Shown piece after piece: positions 1 to 9,094 of a stretch of 42,164 nt of DNA (the first letter of the stretch is position 1; every line of letters starts with the position of its first letter). A program made the position numbers and the translations under genes. The notes under the pieces were generated by a model. That model did not search any database, was not told the origin of the DNA, and saw only the letters and a program-made list of their open reading frames with translations. Source of the DNA: Leisingera sp. SS27 (GTDB taxonomy: Bacteria; Pseudomonadota; Alphaproteobacteria; Rhodobacterales; Rhodobacteraceae); the NCBI RefSeq assembly GCF_028368855.1, contig NZ_JAQNCY010000019.1, forward strand, positions 1 through 42,164, read 5' to 3'.

Positions 1-1
1 G

Positions 2-475
2 ATCAAGACGCTGATTTCCGACAGCTCCGGCCAGGTGGCGCGCGGTGTCGATCTGGTCGGCAAGGCGGGCGACGCGCTGCAAAGCATCGTCAGCCAGGTC
101 ACCCATATCTCGCAGCTGGTTTCTGGCATCGCCGAGGGTGCGGCGGAGCAGTCCACCGGCCTGAATGAGATCAACACCGGGGTCACCCAGCTGGATCAGG
201 TCACGCAGCAGAACGCGGCGATGGTGGAAGAGGCCACCGCGGCCGGCCACATGCTGAAGACCGACGCCTCCAAGCTGAGCGATCTGGTGGCCCACTTCAA
301 GACCGCAGGCGGCGGTTTTGCGGCGGCCCCGGCGCCAACGGCGAAACCCGCCGCCGCCCCGGCCCCTGCGCCAACGGCCCATGGCGGCGATGACTGGGAC
401 ATCCAGCCCGCCCCGCAGCCCGCCGCCGCGGCCGCCAGCGGCAACGCCGCCCGGGATCTGTGGCAGGATTTCTAA
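2..475 (+). CDS. Methyl-accepting chemotaxis protein, C-terminal part (5' end outside window)
   Basis: This is the C-terminal part of a chemoreceptor; the reading frame is open from base 2 and its start lies before the window. It covers the last helix of the MCP signalling domain (GVDLVGKAG through AMVEEATAA), an Ala/Pro-rich linker, and the C-terminal pentapeptide LWQDF. LWQDF fits the xWxxF tether used by CheR/CheB adaptation enzymes in enterobacterial receptors (NWETF in E. coli). The protein segment is identical to the end of the next gene (714-2621), and the DNA differs at only four silent positions. The upstream ligand-binding part cannot be judged. The MCP assignment is certain; the sensed ligand is unknown. 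Confidence 0.95.
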   Translation: MKTLISDSSGQVARGVDLVGKAGDALQSIVSQVTHISQLVSGIAEGAAEQSTGLNEINTGVTQLDQVTQQNAAMVEEATAAGHMLKTDASKLSDLVAHFKTAGGGFAAAPAPTAKPAAAPAPAPTAHGGDDWDIQPAPQPAAAAASGNAARDLWQDF

Positions 476-504
476 GCCGGAACAGGCCTTTGAAGACAAA
501 AATA

Positions 505-531
505 CGCCCGGGGAGATATCCCCGGGCGTTT
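505..531 (+). terminator. Rho-independent terminator of the first MCP gene
   Basis: A near-perfect hairpin with stem CGCCCGGGGA and TCCCCGGGCG around a short AT loop is followed by TTT. It lies 29 bases after the stop codon. The same hairpin recurs after the second MCP gene at 2650. Confidence 0.8.
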
Positions 532-713
532 GCACCTTGCGCGCAGGCGGGATGGGCGCCGGCCGGCAGATGGAGGACGGTTCACTCAAAATGCGGCAAA
601 AAACTCAGGCAATACGGCGTGAAAATGCGGGCGGGGCTTGCCGGGGTAGGGGTTTGTTAGAAACTGCAGCCTAAACAAGCAGGCAATAGACCTGCAATGA
701 AGGCTCTGAATAC

Positions 714-2621
714 ATGTCCAGAATACCCGCTTTTCTCTACCGCTTGCCTGTCCGTATCTACGCGCTTTCGGCGCTTGCGCTGTCGCTGATGGCGCTGCTG
801 ACCTTCCTGCTGCTCTCGCAGTCCGTCAAAAACGCCTATGAGATGCGCTATACGGAGCTGCACAATGTCACCGACACGGCCGTCAGCCTGCTGCGCGACC
901 TGGAGGAAGGGGTTCAATCTGGCCGTTTGACGCCGGAGGAAGCGCGTGACCTCGGCCGCGAGCGTTTGACCGCGCTGCGCTTTGGCGACTCGGGATATGT
1001 CTTTGTCTTCGACCACGACCTGGTGGTTCAGGCCCACCCGGTGGTACCGGATTGGGTTGGCACCAACCAGGGTGCTTATGAGGATGTGACCGGCATCAAG
1101 GTGTTCCAGGAGCTGGAGAAAATTGCCGCCTCCAAAGGGGCGGGGGAGCTGACCTATTTCTTCAAGAAGCCCGACTCTGAGGTGATGGAAGCCAAGATCG
1201 GCTATGTGCAGGCGTATCAGCAGTGGGGCTGGATCATCGGCACCGGCGCTTATGTGTCGGATATCGAGGCCGATGTTGCGATGATGCGCAACGAGGCGCT
1301 GGTCGTGCTTGGCGTAAGCCTGGTGGCGCTGATGGTTGCTGCCTATTTCATCACCCGCAGCGTGACTGGCCCGCTGACCGGCCTGAAGAACCGGATGCAG
1401 ACGATGGCGGACGGCGACACCAGCAGCGAAATCCCCTCGGCAGAGGCGCGCAGCGAACTGGGTGAGATTGCTCGCAGTGTCGACGTCTTCCGCCAGGCGC
1501 TGATCCGGCAGCAGGAGCTGGAAGACGCGGAGCATGCGCTGAATGAAAAGCGCAGCAAGGTGGTGGCGGCGCTCAGCAGCAAGCTGTCGGCGCTGTCGCA
1601 GGGCGACCTGAGTGCGCAGATCACCGAGACCTTCCCTCAGGATTACGAACAGCTGCGCCAGGATTTCAACACCACCGCGCAAAACCTCAGCGCGACGGTG
1701 GAGCAGGTGATCGCCGCCGCCGCCAGTATCCGCAATGGCGCCTCCGAGATCAGCCAGGCCTCTGACGACCTGTCGCACCGCACCGAAAGCCAGGCCGCGA
1801 CGCTGGAACAGACCGCCGCGGCGCTGGATGAACTGACCGCTTCCGTCAAATCCGCCGCCGAGGGCGCCCGCAGCGTCGAGGCCACCATGGAGGACGCCAA
1901 GCAGGAGGCCCGCAACAGCGGCGAGGTGGTGCAGAGCGCGGTCTCGGCGATGACCGAGATCGAGGAAAGCTCCAACAAGATCAGCCAGATCATCTCTGTG
2001 ATCGACGATATCGCCTTCCAGACCAACCTCTTGGCGCTGAATGCCGGCGTCGAGGCAGCGCGGGCCGGCGAGGCAGGCCGCGGCTTTGCGGTGGTGGCAT
2101 CCGAAGTCAGGGCGCTGGCGCAGCGGTCCTCTGACGCGGCGATGGAGATCAAGACGCTGATTTCCGACAGCTCCGGCCAGGTGGCGCGCGGTGTCGATCT
2201 GGTCGGCAAGGCGGGCGACGCGCTGCAAAGCATCGTCAGCCAGGTCACCCATATCTCGCAGCTGGTTTCCGGCATCGCCGAGGGTGCGGCGGAGCAGTCC
2301 ACCGGCCTGAATGAAATCAATACCGGTGTCACCCAGCTGGATCAGGTCACGCAGCAGAACGCGGCGATGGTGGAAGAGGCCACCGCGGCCGGCCACATGC
2401 TGAAGACCGACGCCTCCAAGCTGAGCGATCTGGTGGCCCACTTCAAGACCGCAGGCGGCGGTTTTGCGGCGGCCCCGGCGCCAACGGCGAAACCCGCCGC
2501 CGCCCCGGCCCCTGCGCCAACGGCCCATGGCGGCGATGACTGGGACATCCAGCCCGCCCCGCAGCCCGCCGCCGCGGCCGCCAGCGGCAACGCCGCCCGG
2601 GATCTGTGGCAGGATTTCTAA
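714..2621 (+). CDS. Methyl-accepting chemotaxis protein with single Cache domain
   Basis: A transmembrane chemoreceptor of 635 aa that would signal to the CheA/CheW array. TM1 is at about residues 13-36. A periplasmic single-Cache sensor follows (about 40-190, with GYVFVFDHDLVVQAHP and WGWIIGTGAYVSDI typical of sCache). TM2 is at about 190-212, HAMP at about 213-265, and the MCP coiled coil at about 320-600. The hairpin tip contains DDIAFQTNLLALNAGVEAAR. An Ala/Pro-rich linker leads to the C-terminal LWQDF pentapeptide, a likely CheR/CheB docking tail. The ATG at 714 has AAGG about ten bases upstream. sCache receptors often bind small carboxylates, but the ligand cannot be read here. The 3' 474 bases duplicate the end of the preceding gene. 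Confidence 0.96.
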   Translation: MSRIPAFLYRLPVRIYALSALALSLMALLTFLLLSQSVKNAYEMRYTELHNVTDTAVSLLRDLEEGVQSGRLTPEEARDLGRERLTALRFGDSGYVFVFDHDLVVQAHPVVPDWVGTNQGAYEDVTGIKVFQELEKIAASKGAGELTYFFKKPDSEVMEAKIGYVQAYQQWGWIIGTGAYVSDIEADVAMMRNEALVVLGVSLVALMVAAYFITRSVTGPLTGLKNRMQTMADGDTSSEIPSAEARSELGEIARSVDVFRQALIRQQELEDAEHALNEKRSKVVAALSSKLSALSQGDLSAQITETFPQDYEQLRQDFNTTAQNLSATVEQVIAAAASIRNGASEISQASDDLSHRTESQAATLEQTAAALDELTASVKSAAEGARSVEATMEDAKQEARNSGEVVQSAVSAMTEIEESSNKISQIISVIDDIAFQTNLLALNAGVEAARAGEAGRGFAVVASEVRALAQRSSDAAMEIKTLISDSSGQVARGVDLVGKAGDALQSIVSQVTHISQLVSGIAEGAAEQSTGLNEINTGVTQLDQVTQQNAAMVEEATAAGHMLKTDASKLSDLVAHFKTAGGGFAAAPAPTAKPAAAPAPAPTAHGGDDWDIQPAPQPAAAAASGNAARDLWQDF

Positions 2622-2649
2622 GCCGGAACAGACCTTTGAAGACAAAAAA

Positions 2650-2677
2650 CGCCCGGGGAGATATCCCCGGGCGTTTT
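2650..2677. terminator. Bidirectional terminator between MCP and icd
   Basis: The hairpin CGCCCGGGGA-GATA-TCCCCGGGCG is flanked by TTTT on the plus side and by a run of A (T on the minus strand) on the other. It sits between the convergent MCP and isocitrate dehydrogenase genes and can serve both. It is the second copy of the hairpin at 505. Confidence 0.85.
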
Positions 2678-2701
2678 CCGTTTCGGTCCGTCAGGAGCGG
2701 A

Positions 2702-4915
2702 TCAGCCGATGATGGCGTTCAGCGCCGGGCTGGGGCGCATCACCTTGGCCTTCAGCTCCACGCTGGGGCGGTAGTAGCCGCCGATATCTGCGGGCGCGCC
2801 TTGGGCGGCGGCCAGCTCGCTGATGATCTGCTCTTCCTTGGCGCCCAGTTCTTCGGCGATGGGGGCGAAATGCGCTGCGAGCTCGGCATCCTCGGTCTGG
2901 GCCGCCAGCGCCTCGGCCCAGTAGCGGGCGAACCAGTAGTGGCTGTCGCGGTTGTCGGGCTGGCCGGCCTTGCGCGAGGGTGAGCGGTTGTGGTCGAGGA
3001 TGCCTTGGGTTGCGTCCTCAGCCGCGCGGCCCAGCACGCCGGCCTTGGCGTTGCCTTTGACGTCGGCCAGGAAGTTCAGCGACTCGCCCAGGGCGCAGAA
3101 TTCACCCATCGAATCCCAGCGCAGGTGGTTCTCCTCGACCAGCTGCTGCACGTGCTTGGGGGCAGAGCCGCCCGCGCCGGTTTCGAACAGCCCGCCGCCC
3201 TGCATAAGCTTGACGATCGACAGCATCTTGGCCGAGGTGCCCAGCTCCAGGATCGGGAACAGGTCGGTGAGGTAGTCGCGCAGCACGTTGCCGGTGATGG
3301 CGATGCTGTCTTTGCCTGCGGTGATGGTCTCCAGCGACAGGCGGGTGGCTTCGCGCGGCGCCATGATCTGGAACTTGTCCGCAACGCCTGCTGCATCGAG
3401 CGCAGGCTGAACATATTTGATCAGCTCCGCGTCATGGGCGCGGTTTGCGTCCAGCCAGAAGATCGCTTCGGAGCCGGTCAGGCGCTGGCGGTCCATCGCC
3501 AGCAGGATCCAGTTCTCGATCGGGGCTTTCTTGACGGTGCAGGACCGCCATATGTCGCCGGTTTCCACGTCATGGGAATGCAGCGTCTCGCCGTTGGCCA
3601 GAACGATACGGATGGTACCGTCGGCGGGCGCCTCAAACGTGGTCGGGTGGGAGCCGTATTCCTCTGCCTTCTGGGCCATCAGGCCAACGTTGGCGACCGC
3701 GCCCGCGGTGGTCACGTCCAGCGCGCCGTTGGCTTTGAAGAAGCTGATGGTCTCGTCATAGACGGATGCATAGCAGCGGTCGGGGATCACGCAGTTGGTG
3801 TCGCCCTTGTTGCCGTTCTGGTCCCAGCCTTTGCCGCCGGCGCGGATCACCGCAGGCATGGAGGCGTCGATGATCACGTCGGAGGGCACATGCAGGTTGG
3901 TGATGCCCTTGTCGCTGTCCACCATGTACATGTCCGGGCGGTCAGCGCGCACCGCTTCGATGGCGGCGGTGATTTCGGCGTTGCCTTTGACGCGTTCCAG
4001 CAGGTCGCCCATGCCGGAGTTCGGGTTCACACCCAGCGCGTCCAGCTCAGCGCCGTATTTCTCGAACACCGGTGCCAGCCAGGCCTTGACCGCGTGGCCG
4101 AAGATGATCGGGTCGGAGACCTTCATCATGGTGGCCTTCATGTGCAGCGAGAACATGGTGCCGTCGGCCTTGGTGTCGGCAATCGCTTCGCCAAGGAAGG
4201 ACGACAGCGCCTTCACCGACATGAAGGTGGCGTCGGCCACGGTGCCCTCTTCCAGCGGCCAGCCGTCTTTCAGCACGGTGACGGCGCCGTCCTTGGCCAC
4301 GAACTCGATCTTTGCGTTACCGGCCTGGGCGGCGGTGATGGTGGCGGATTTCTCGTTGGCATAGAAATCGTTGCCCGGCATCGAGGAGACCTTGGTCTTG
4401 CTGTCGGCCGACCATGCACCCATCGAATGCGGGTTCTTCTGAGCGAAGTTCTTCACCGCCTTGGCCGCGCGGCGGTCAGAGTTGCCTTCGCGCAGGACCG
4501 GGTTCACCGCGGAGCCCTTGATCGCGTCATAACGGGCGCGCACGTCTTTTTCGGCGTCTGTCTGCGGCTCCTCGGGATAGTCCGGGAGAGCATAGCCCTG
4601 GGCCTGCAGTTCCTTGATGGCGGCGGTCAGCTGCGGCACAGAGGCGGAGATGTTCGGCAGCTTGATCACGTTGGCGTCCGGGGTTTTCACCAGCTGGCCC
4701 AGCTCGGCCAGGTCATCGCTCTGGCGCTGTGCTTCGGTCAGGTTCTCCGGGAAGGCCGCGATGATGCGGCCGGCCAGCGAAATGTCCTTGGTGCCGACGG
4801 TCACACCGGCGGCAGACGCGAACTTGCGGATGATCGGCAGGAAGGATGCCGAGGCCAGTTCGGGCGCTTCGTCTACAATGGTATACAATATGTCCGGGGT
4901 TTGATTTTCTGCCAT
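2702..4915 (-). CDS. icd: Isocitrate dehydrogenase (NADP+), monomeric type
   Basis: Oxidatively decarboxylates isocitrate to 2-oxoglutarate with NADP+ in the TCA cycle; cytoplasmic. The 737-aa product matches the monomeric IDH family in length (about 740 aa) and sequence: N-terminal [17 protein letters not shown], then [42 protein letters not shown] and [16 protein letters not shown]. The dimeric icd family lacks these blocks. I chose the ATG at 4915 rather than the TTG at 4924 because AAAGG lies about 12 bases upstream and monomeric IDHs begin close to this point. The gene is a single unit, convergent with the MCP and sharing its terminator. Confidence 0.97.
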   Translation of the reverse strand: MAENQTPDILYTIVDEAPELASASFLPIIRKFASAAGVTVGTKDISLAGRIIAAFPENLTEAQRQSDDLAELGQLVKTPDANVIKLPNISASVPQLTAAIKELQAQGYALPDYPEEPQTDAEKDVRARYDAIKGSAVNPVLREGNSDRRAAKAVKNFAQKNPHSMGAWSADSKTKVSSMPGNDFYANEKSATITAAQAGNAKIEFVAKDGAVTVLKDGWPLEEGTVADATFMSVKALSSFLGEAIADTKADGTMFSLHMKATMMKVSDPIIFGHAVKAWLAPVFEKYGAELDALGVNPNSGMGDLLERVKGNAEITAAIEAVRADRPDMYMVDSDKGITNLHVPSDVIIDASMPAVIRAGGKGWDQNGNKGDTNCVIPDRCYASVYDETISFFKANGALDVTTAGAVANVGLMAQKAEEYGSHPTTFEAPADGTIRIVLANGETLHSHDVETGDIWRSCTVKKAPIENWILLAMDRQRLTGSEAIFWLDANRAHDAELIKYVQPALDAAGVADKFQIMAPREATRLSLETITAGKDSIAITGNVLRDYLTDLFPILELGTSAKMLSIVKLMQGGGLFETGAGGSAPKHVQQLVEENHLRWDSMGEFCALGESLNFLADVKGNAKAGVLGRAAEDATQGILDHNRSPSRKAGQPDNRDSHYWFARYWAEALAAQTEDAELAAHFAPIAEELGAKEEQIISELAAAQGAPADIGGYYRPSVELKAKVMRPSPALNAIIG

Positions 4916-5232
4916 GTTCCACAACCTTTCAGCGATCTCGGAGGCGTTTATGACGTCAGCAGGGCCAGGCCCGTGCCGGGGGTTATTCCAGTGATGTTCC
5001 AGCGCGGCATGACGGGGCTGGAACGGGCTTGGGAAGCCAATGGTATGGCCCCCATGTAGAACAGGATTGCTGCAGGTGCAATGGTGCGGTGCCCGGGAGG
5101 CCCGCGCAGATTGCCGCGGCAGGGGCCAGGGCGCTGCCCCGCAGGCTTGAATTGATGAGGGGCTCTGCCCCTCTTGGGCCGGTGGCCCAATTCACCCCGG
5201 AGTATTTAGGGGAAGATGAAAGCGGGAGGAGG
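4916..5232. other. Intergenic region between icd and the SH3-protein gene
   Basis: These 317 bases should contain the icd promoter (minus strand). Overlapping ORFs here are low-complexity and match nothing I recognise. The one notable element is the 21-base repeat at 5200-5220. No strong hairpin with a T run was seen after the SH3 gene. Confidence 0.5.
5200..5220 (+). repeat. Dispersed intergenic motif, copy 1
   Basis: A 21-base element of the form GAGTAYTTNNGGRAAGATGA plus A, here with central bases AG and a G at the purine position. Two more copies occur in this window, at 10545 (+) and 29031 (-), all outside genes. Its function is unknown. Confidence 0.65.
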
Positions 5233-5745
5233 TTATTCGCGCAGTTCGTCGGGGGCGACGCCCCAGAGCTTTTTCTTCGGCGCCCAGCCGCTGTAGCCGC
5301 CGGCCGAGATTTCGCACCAGTCGGTTGCGCATTCACCGAGACGGGCGACCACGCCCAATTCAAACGCGGCAGTGACCGGTGAGCGGGTGTCGGGGCGTGC
5401 ATGCACGGTCAGCATGTCCTCTTCGATCAGAACCGTGCGCACTCCGGACAGCAGCGCGTAATGCACCCAGCCGCCGGCGCCGTCGCGGTCCTGCACCCGG
5501 CGCCAGTGACCATACTCAGCGGTGATCTCAAGCGGCATGCCGCGGCGTTTGAACACCCAGTCGATCTTATGCGTCAGCGACGGGCCGCGGCGCACATTGC
5601 CGGTGGCGGCCTTCATCGAGACATAGCGGGGCAGCGGCAGGTTGGTGACGGGGCCGCGGGATTCGGCCACACAGAAGGTGGCGGTCAGCACTGTCACTGC
5701 TGCTGCCGCTGCCAGATGGCGGATTGCCATTGCCGCGTTTCTCAC
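5233..5745 (-). CDS. Exported SH3-domain protein
   Basis: A 170-aa protein with an N-terminal signal peptide (IRHLAAAAAVTVLTATFCVAES) followed by two bacterial SH3-like repeats: VSMKAATGNVRRGPSLTH through GWVHYALLSG, and MLTVHARPDTRSPVTAAF through SGWAPKKKLWG. This is the SH3_4-type arrangement seen in small periplasmic alphaproteobacterial proteins thought to bind peptidoglycan or partner proteins. The GTG at 5745 has AGAGG about ten bases upstream. An ATG at 5730 would also keep the signal peptide. The gene is divergent from the 2-hydroxyacid dehydrogenase. The exact role is unknown. Confidence 0.85.
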   Translation of the reverse strand: MRNAAMAIRHLAAAAAVTVLTATFCVAESRGPVTNLPLPRYVSMKAATGNVRRGPSLTHKIDWVFKRRGMPLEITAEYGHWRRVQDRDGAGGWVHYALLSGVRTVLIEEDMLTVHARPDTRSPVTAAFELGVVARLGECATDWCEISAGGYSGWAPKKKLWGVAPDELRE

Positions 5746-5948
5746 TGCCTGCTCGCCTCTTCGTTGCCCAGCCGGGTTGCGCCCAGCCTCTTGTTCCGGT
5801 CTTCCGCCCGTCTGGTTATGCCCCTGCTGAGCCCGTCAAATTTCCGGTCTCGCTGTCAGGGAATGCGGTTGGGTTCTTGTGCCTCTGCGCATACTGGGCC
5901 ACGATGCCATGGAGGCGTGCAAAATGAAAAGCCCAAGGGAGAGCGCAA

Positions 5949-6935
5949 GTGCCAAGAGACCGACTGAGTGTTGTCGTTACGCGACGGTTGCCGGAACCTG
6001 TGGAGACCCGGCTGAGCGAGCTGTTCGATGTGCGCCTGCGCGAGGATGATACGCCGATGACCCGGAGCGAGCTGGCGGCGGCCTTGAAAGATGCCGATGT
6101 GCTGGTTCCCACCGTCACCGATACCATTGATGCGGGGCTGTTGGGCCAGGCAGGCGAGCGGCTGAAGCTGATTGCCAATTATGGTGCCGGGGTGGATCAC
6201 ATCGACGTCGCCACCGCCCGCCAGCGCGGCATTCTGGTCTCGAACACCCCGGGTGTTCTGACTGACGACACCGCCGATATGGCGATGGCGCTGATCATGG
6301 CGGTGGTGCGCCGGATGCCGGAAGGGCTGGCAGTGATGCAGAAGGGCGACTGGCAGGGCTGGGCGCCGACGGCGTTCCTGGGCGGACGCATCGCCGGGCG
6401 CCGTCTGGGCATCCTCGGCATGGGCCGCATCGGTCAGGCCGTGGCCAAGCGCGCCGCAGCCTTCGGGATGCAGATCCATTACCACAACCGCCGCCGCCTG
6501 CGTCCGGAGATCGAGGAAAAGCTGGAGGCCACCTATTGGGAGAGCCTCGACCAGATGGTGGCGCGGATGGATGTGATATCCGTCAATTGCCCTTCGACAC
6601 CTTCAACTTTTCACTTGATGAACGCACGCCGCCTGAAGCTGATGAAACCCTCTGCAGTGATCGTGAACACCTCCCGGGGCGAGGTGATCGACGAGCACGC
6701 GCTGACCCGGATGCTGCGCTCTGATGAGATCGCAGGTGCGGGGCTGGACGTCTATGAGCACGGCACCGACATCAACCCGCGCCTGCGCGAGCTGCCGAAT
6801 GTGGTGCTGCTGCCGCATATGGGGTCGGCCACCATCGAAGGGCGGATCGAGATGGGCGAAAAGGTGCTGTTGAACATCAAGACCTTTGAGGACGGCCACC
6901 GGCCCCCGGATCAGGTTGTTCCGTCGATGCTGTGA
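5949..6935 (+). CDS. D-2-hydroxyacid dehydrogenase (glyoxylate/hydroxypyruvate reductase type)
   Basis: An NAD(P)H-dependent reductase of 2-oxo acids, cytoplasmic, 328 aa. The nucleotide-binding motif is GILGMGRIGQAVAKRAAAFG. The catalytic residues of the family are visible: Arg in NTSRGEVIDE, the following Glu in the segment ending LDVYEHGTD, and His in LLPHMGSAT. The HMGSAT ending and the NYGAGVDHID segment favour the glyoxylate/hydroxypyruvate reductase branch over lactate or phosphoglycerate dehydrogenases; the substrate is inferred. The GTG start at 5949 follows GGGAGAG. The gene is divergent from the SH3-protein gene with about 200 bases between them. Confidence 0.9.
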   Translation: MPRDRLSVVVTRRLPEPVETRLSELFDVRLREDDTPMTRSELAAALKDADVLVPTVTDTIDAGLLGQAGERLKLIANYGAGVDHIDVATARQRGILVSNTPGVLTDDTADMAMALIMAVVRRMPEGLAVMQKGDWQGWAPTAFLGGRIAGRRLGILGMGRIGQAVAKRAAAFGMQIHYHNRRRLRPEIEEKLEATYWESLDQMVARMDVISVNCPSTPSTFHLMNARRLKLMKPSAVIVNTSRGEVIDEHALTRMLRSDEIAGAGLDVYEHGTDINPRLRELPNVVLLPHMGSATIEGRIEMGEKVLLNIKTFEDGHRPPDQVVPSML

Positions 6936-7001
6936 CATCCTTCTGGGGTTTGTTCTTTTCGGGATGTTGTGATTGGTAAAATCTCCCAAATTATAGAATT
7001 C

Positions 7002-7025
7002 TTGCAGGAAATTGTTCTGCAATTT
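7002..7025. promoter_or_regulatory. Overlapping inverted repeats upstream of ggt
   Basis: Two dyads overlap in an AT-rich stretch: TTGCAG(N9)CTGCAA (7002-7022) and AAATTG(N5)CAATTT (7009-7025). They lie about 145 bases before the ggt start and could be an operator or fold in RNA. No regulator can be named. Confidence 0.3.
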
Positions 7026-7169
7026 GATGTCAGTTTAGGATTTTTTCCCGGCGTCAATCGGCATTTTCCGCACAGGGTCATGTGCGGAACCTTAGGGGTG
7101 TGGCGGATTGTCGCAAATCTGGATTGATGGCAGCTTTGCCGGGCAATACGAATTCCGAAGGAGAAGATG

Positions 7170-8963
7170 ATGCGCATTCGCTGGCAGGAAAGCCTTTATT
7201 TGTTATCCATTGCAGCGGCGGCCCCGCTCGGTGCGCAGGAGGCTGCTGATGCTGTTGCGCCAGAGGCTGCGACCGCCGGCACCTTTGAGGCGATCTCCCC
7301 GGAAGTGGCTGCCGCGCTGGAGGCCAAGGCACGCGGCGAAGCAATTGAAGCTGACAACTGGATGGTGGCCGCAGCCAACCCGCATGCGGTGGAGGCCGGC
7401 GCGGCGGTGCTGCGCGCAGGCGGCACTGCGGCGGATGCGATGGTGGCGGTGCAGACCGTGCTGGGACTGGTGGAGCCGCAGTCCTCCGGTCTGGGCGGCG
7501 GCGCGTTTCTGGTCTGGTATGACGCTGCGACCGGCGAACTGACCACATTGGACGGGCGCGAGACGGCGCCGCTGGCGGCAACTCCCACGCTGTTTCAGGA
7601 TGAAAACGGAGAGCCGCTGAAGTTCTTCGATGCAGTTGTCGGGGGCCGCTCTGTCGGCACGCCTGGCACGCCCGCGCTGCTGGAAGAGGCCCACCGCCGC
7701 TGGGGCCGCGCCAATTGGCCATCGCTGTTTGAACCGGCGATGAAACTGGCGGAGGAAGGCTTTGCCGTCTCGCCGCGTCTGGCTGCGCTGGTGGCGGGGG
7801 ATGCCGAACGGCTGGCGCGCGCACCTGCAACAGCCGCCTATTTCCTGCCGGACGGAGAGCCGATTGCCGAGGGTGCAACACTGCTGAACCCCGAGTATGC
7901 CGCCACGCTGAGAGCGCTGGCAGAGGGCGGGGCAGGGGCATTCTATTCCGGCCCTATTGCGGCAGAAATCGTGCGCGCCGTTACGACTGCTGAGGGCAAT
8001 CCGGGCGTGCTGTCTGCCGCCGATCTGGCGCTGTATCAAGTCAAAGAACGCCCGGCGGTCTGTGCCGCCTACCGCGAATTCGAGGCCTGCGGCATGGGGC
8101 CGCCGTCCTCCGGCGCGCTGACTGTGGGGCAGATCCTGGGGATGCTGGGGAACTACGATCTGGCAGAACTGGGGGCTGAGAGCGCTGATGCCTGGCGGCT
8201 GATTGGCGATGCCTCGCGCCTCGCCTTTGCAGACCGGGGCCGTTTCATGGCGGACAGCGACTATGTGCCGGTTCCCGCACAGGGGCTGGTTGCCGCGGAT
8301 TACCTGGCGGGACGGGCAGAGCTGCTGCAAGGCGATGACGCGCTGCCAGAGGTGGCGCCGGGCGCGCCTGAATTCGATCATGCGCTGATGCTGGCGGATG
8401 ACGAGTCGATCGAGCTGCCCTCGACCTCCCACATCTCCATCGTGGACCCCTACGGCAACGTGCTGTCGATGACCACGACGATTGAAAACGCCTTTGGCTC
8501 CCGGCTGATGGCGGGCGGGTTTCTGTTGAACAATGAACTCACGGATTTCTCCTTCCGCACCCATGCGGAAGGGGTGCCCATCGCCAACCGGCTGGAGCCG
8601 GGCAAACGGCCGCGTTCCTCCATGGCGCCGACGATTGTGCTGAAGGACGGCAAGCCGGTGCTGGCCATCGGGTCTCCCGGCGGCAGCCGCATCATCGGCT
8701 ATGTGGCGAAGTCGATCATCGCCTGGGCCGACTGGGGTATGGGCATCCAGGAAGCGCTGGCACTGCCGCATCTGGTGAATCGCTTTGGCACCTATGACGT
8801 GGAAGCGGGTACCAGAGCAGAGGAACTGTCGGAGGCGCTGACGGGGATGGGGTATGAGGTCAATGCCCGCGACCTGACCTCTGGTTTGCATGCGATTGAA
8901 ATCGGTGACGGGCTGAAAGGCGCGGCGGATCCGCGGCGCGAGGGGATTGCGCTGGGCGGTTAG
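7170..8963 (+). CDS. ggt: Gamma-glutamyltransferase / glutathione hydrolase
   Basis: A periplasmic Ntn-hydrolase that removes or transfers the gamma-glutamyl group of glutathione and related peptides; made as a precursor that cleaves itself. The product is 597 aa, close to the usual 580. There is a signal-peptide-like start (WQESLYLLSIAAAAPLGAQ), the N-terminal block AANPHAVEAGAAVLRAGGTAADA, and PSSGALT. The new N-terminal Thr of the small subunit is in PSTSHISIVD (Thr at about residue 419), followed by GSRLMAGGFLLNNELTDF and the oxyanion segment GSPGGSRIIGY. Tandem ATGs occur at 7167 and 7170. AAGGAG ends three bases before the first and six before the second, so I prefer 7170. It appears monocistronic. 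Confidence 0.95.
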   Translation: MRIRWQESLYLLSIAAAAPLGAQEAADAVAPEAATAGTFEAISPEVAAALEAKARGEAIEADNWMVAAANPHAVEAGAAVLRAGGTAADAMVAVQTVLGLVEPQSSGLGGGAFLVWYDAATGELTTLDGRETAPLAATPTLFQDENGEPLKFFDAVVGGRSVGTPGTPALLEEAHRRWGRANWPSLFEPAMKLAEEGFAVSPRLAALVAGDAERLARAPATAAYFLPDGEPIAEGATLLNPEYAATLRALAEGGAGAFYSGPIAAEIVRAVTTAEGNPGVLSAADLALYQVKERPAVCAAYREFEACGMGPPSSGALTVGQILGMLGNYDLAELGAESADAWRLIGDASRLAFADRGRFMADSDYVPVPAQGLVAADYLAGRAELLQGDDALPEVAPGAPEFDHALMLADDESIELPSTSHISIVDPYGNVLSMTTTIENAFGSRLMAGGFLLNNELTDFSFRTHAEGVPIANRLEPGKRPRSSMAPTIVLKDGKPVLAIGSPGGSRIIGYVAKSIIAWADWGMGIQEALALPHLVNRFGTYDVEAGTRAEELSEALTGMGYEVNARDLTSGLHAIEIGDGLKGAADPRREGIALGG

Positions 8964-9094
8964 GAACTCCGCATGGCTTCAGTATAATGCGGGCGGCTAC
9001 GGGGTTCTGGGTATTGCTGAACTCCGGTGGCTGCCCGTAGGTTAACAGGTGAATTTTTCCGGGGCGCCGCGCCCCGCTGCCAGGGGAGGCCGCC

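Noticed and set aside
657-2645. 662-aa minus-strand frame opposite the MCP gene
   Set aside because: His/Arg/Gly-rich antisense shadow; the plus strand carries a clear chemoreceptor.
2990-5059. 689-aa plus-strand frame opposite icd
   Set aside because: Composition is typical of an antisense frame in GC-rich DNA; icd is unmistakable on the other strand.
7203-8891. 562-aa minus-strand frame
   Set aside because: Antisense shadow of ggt.
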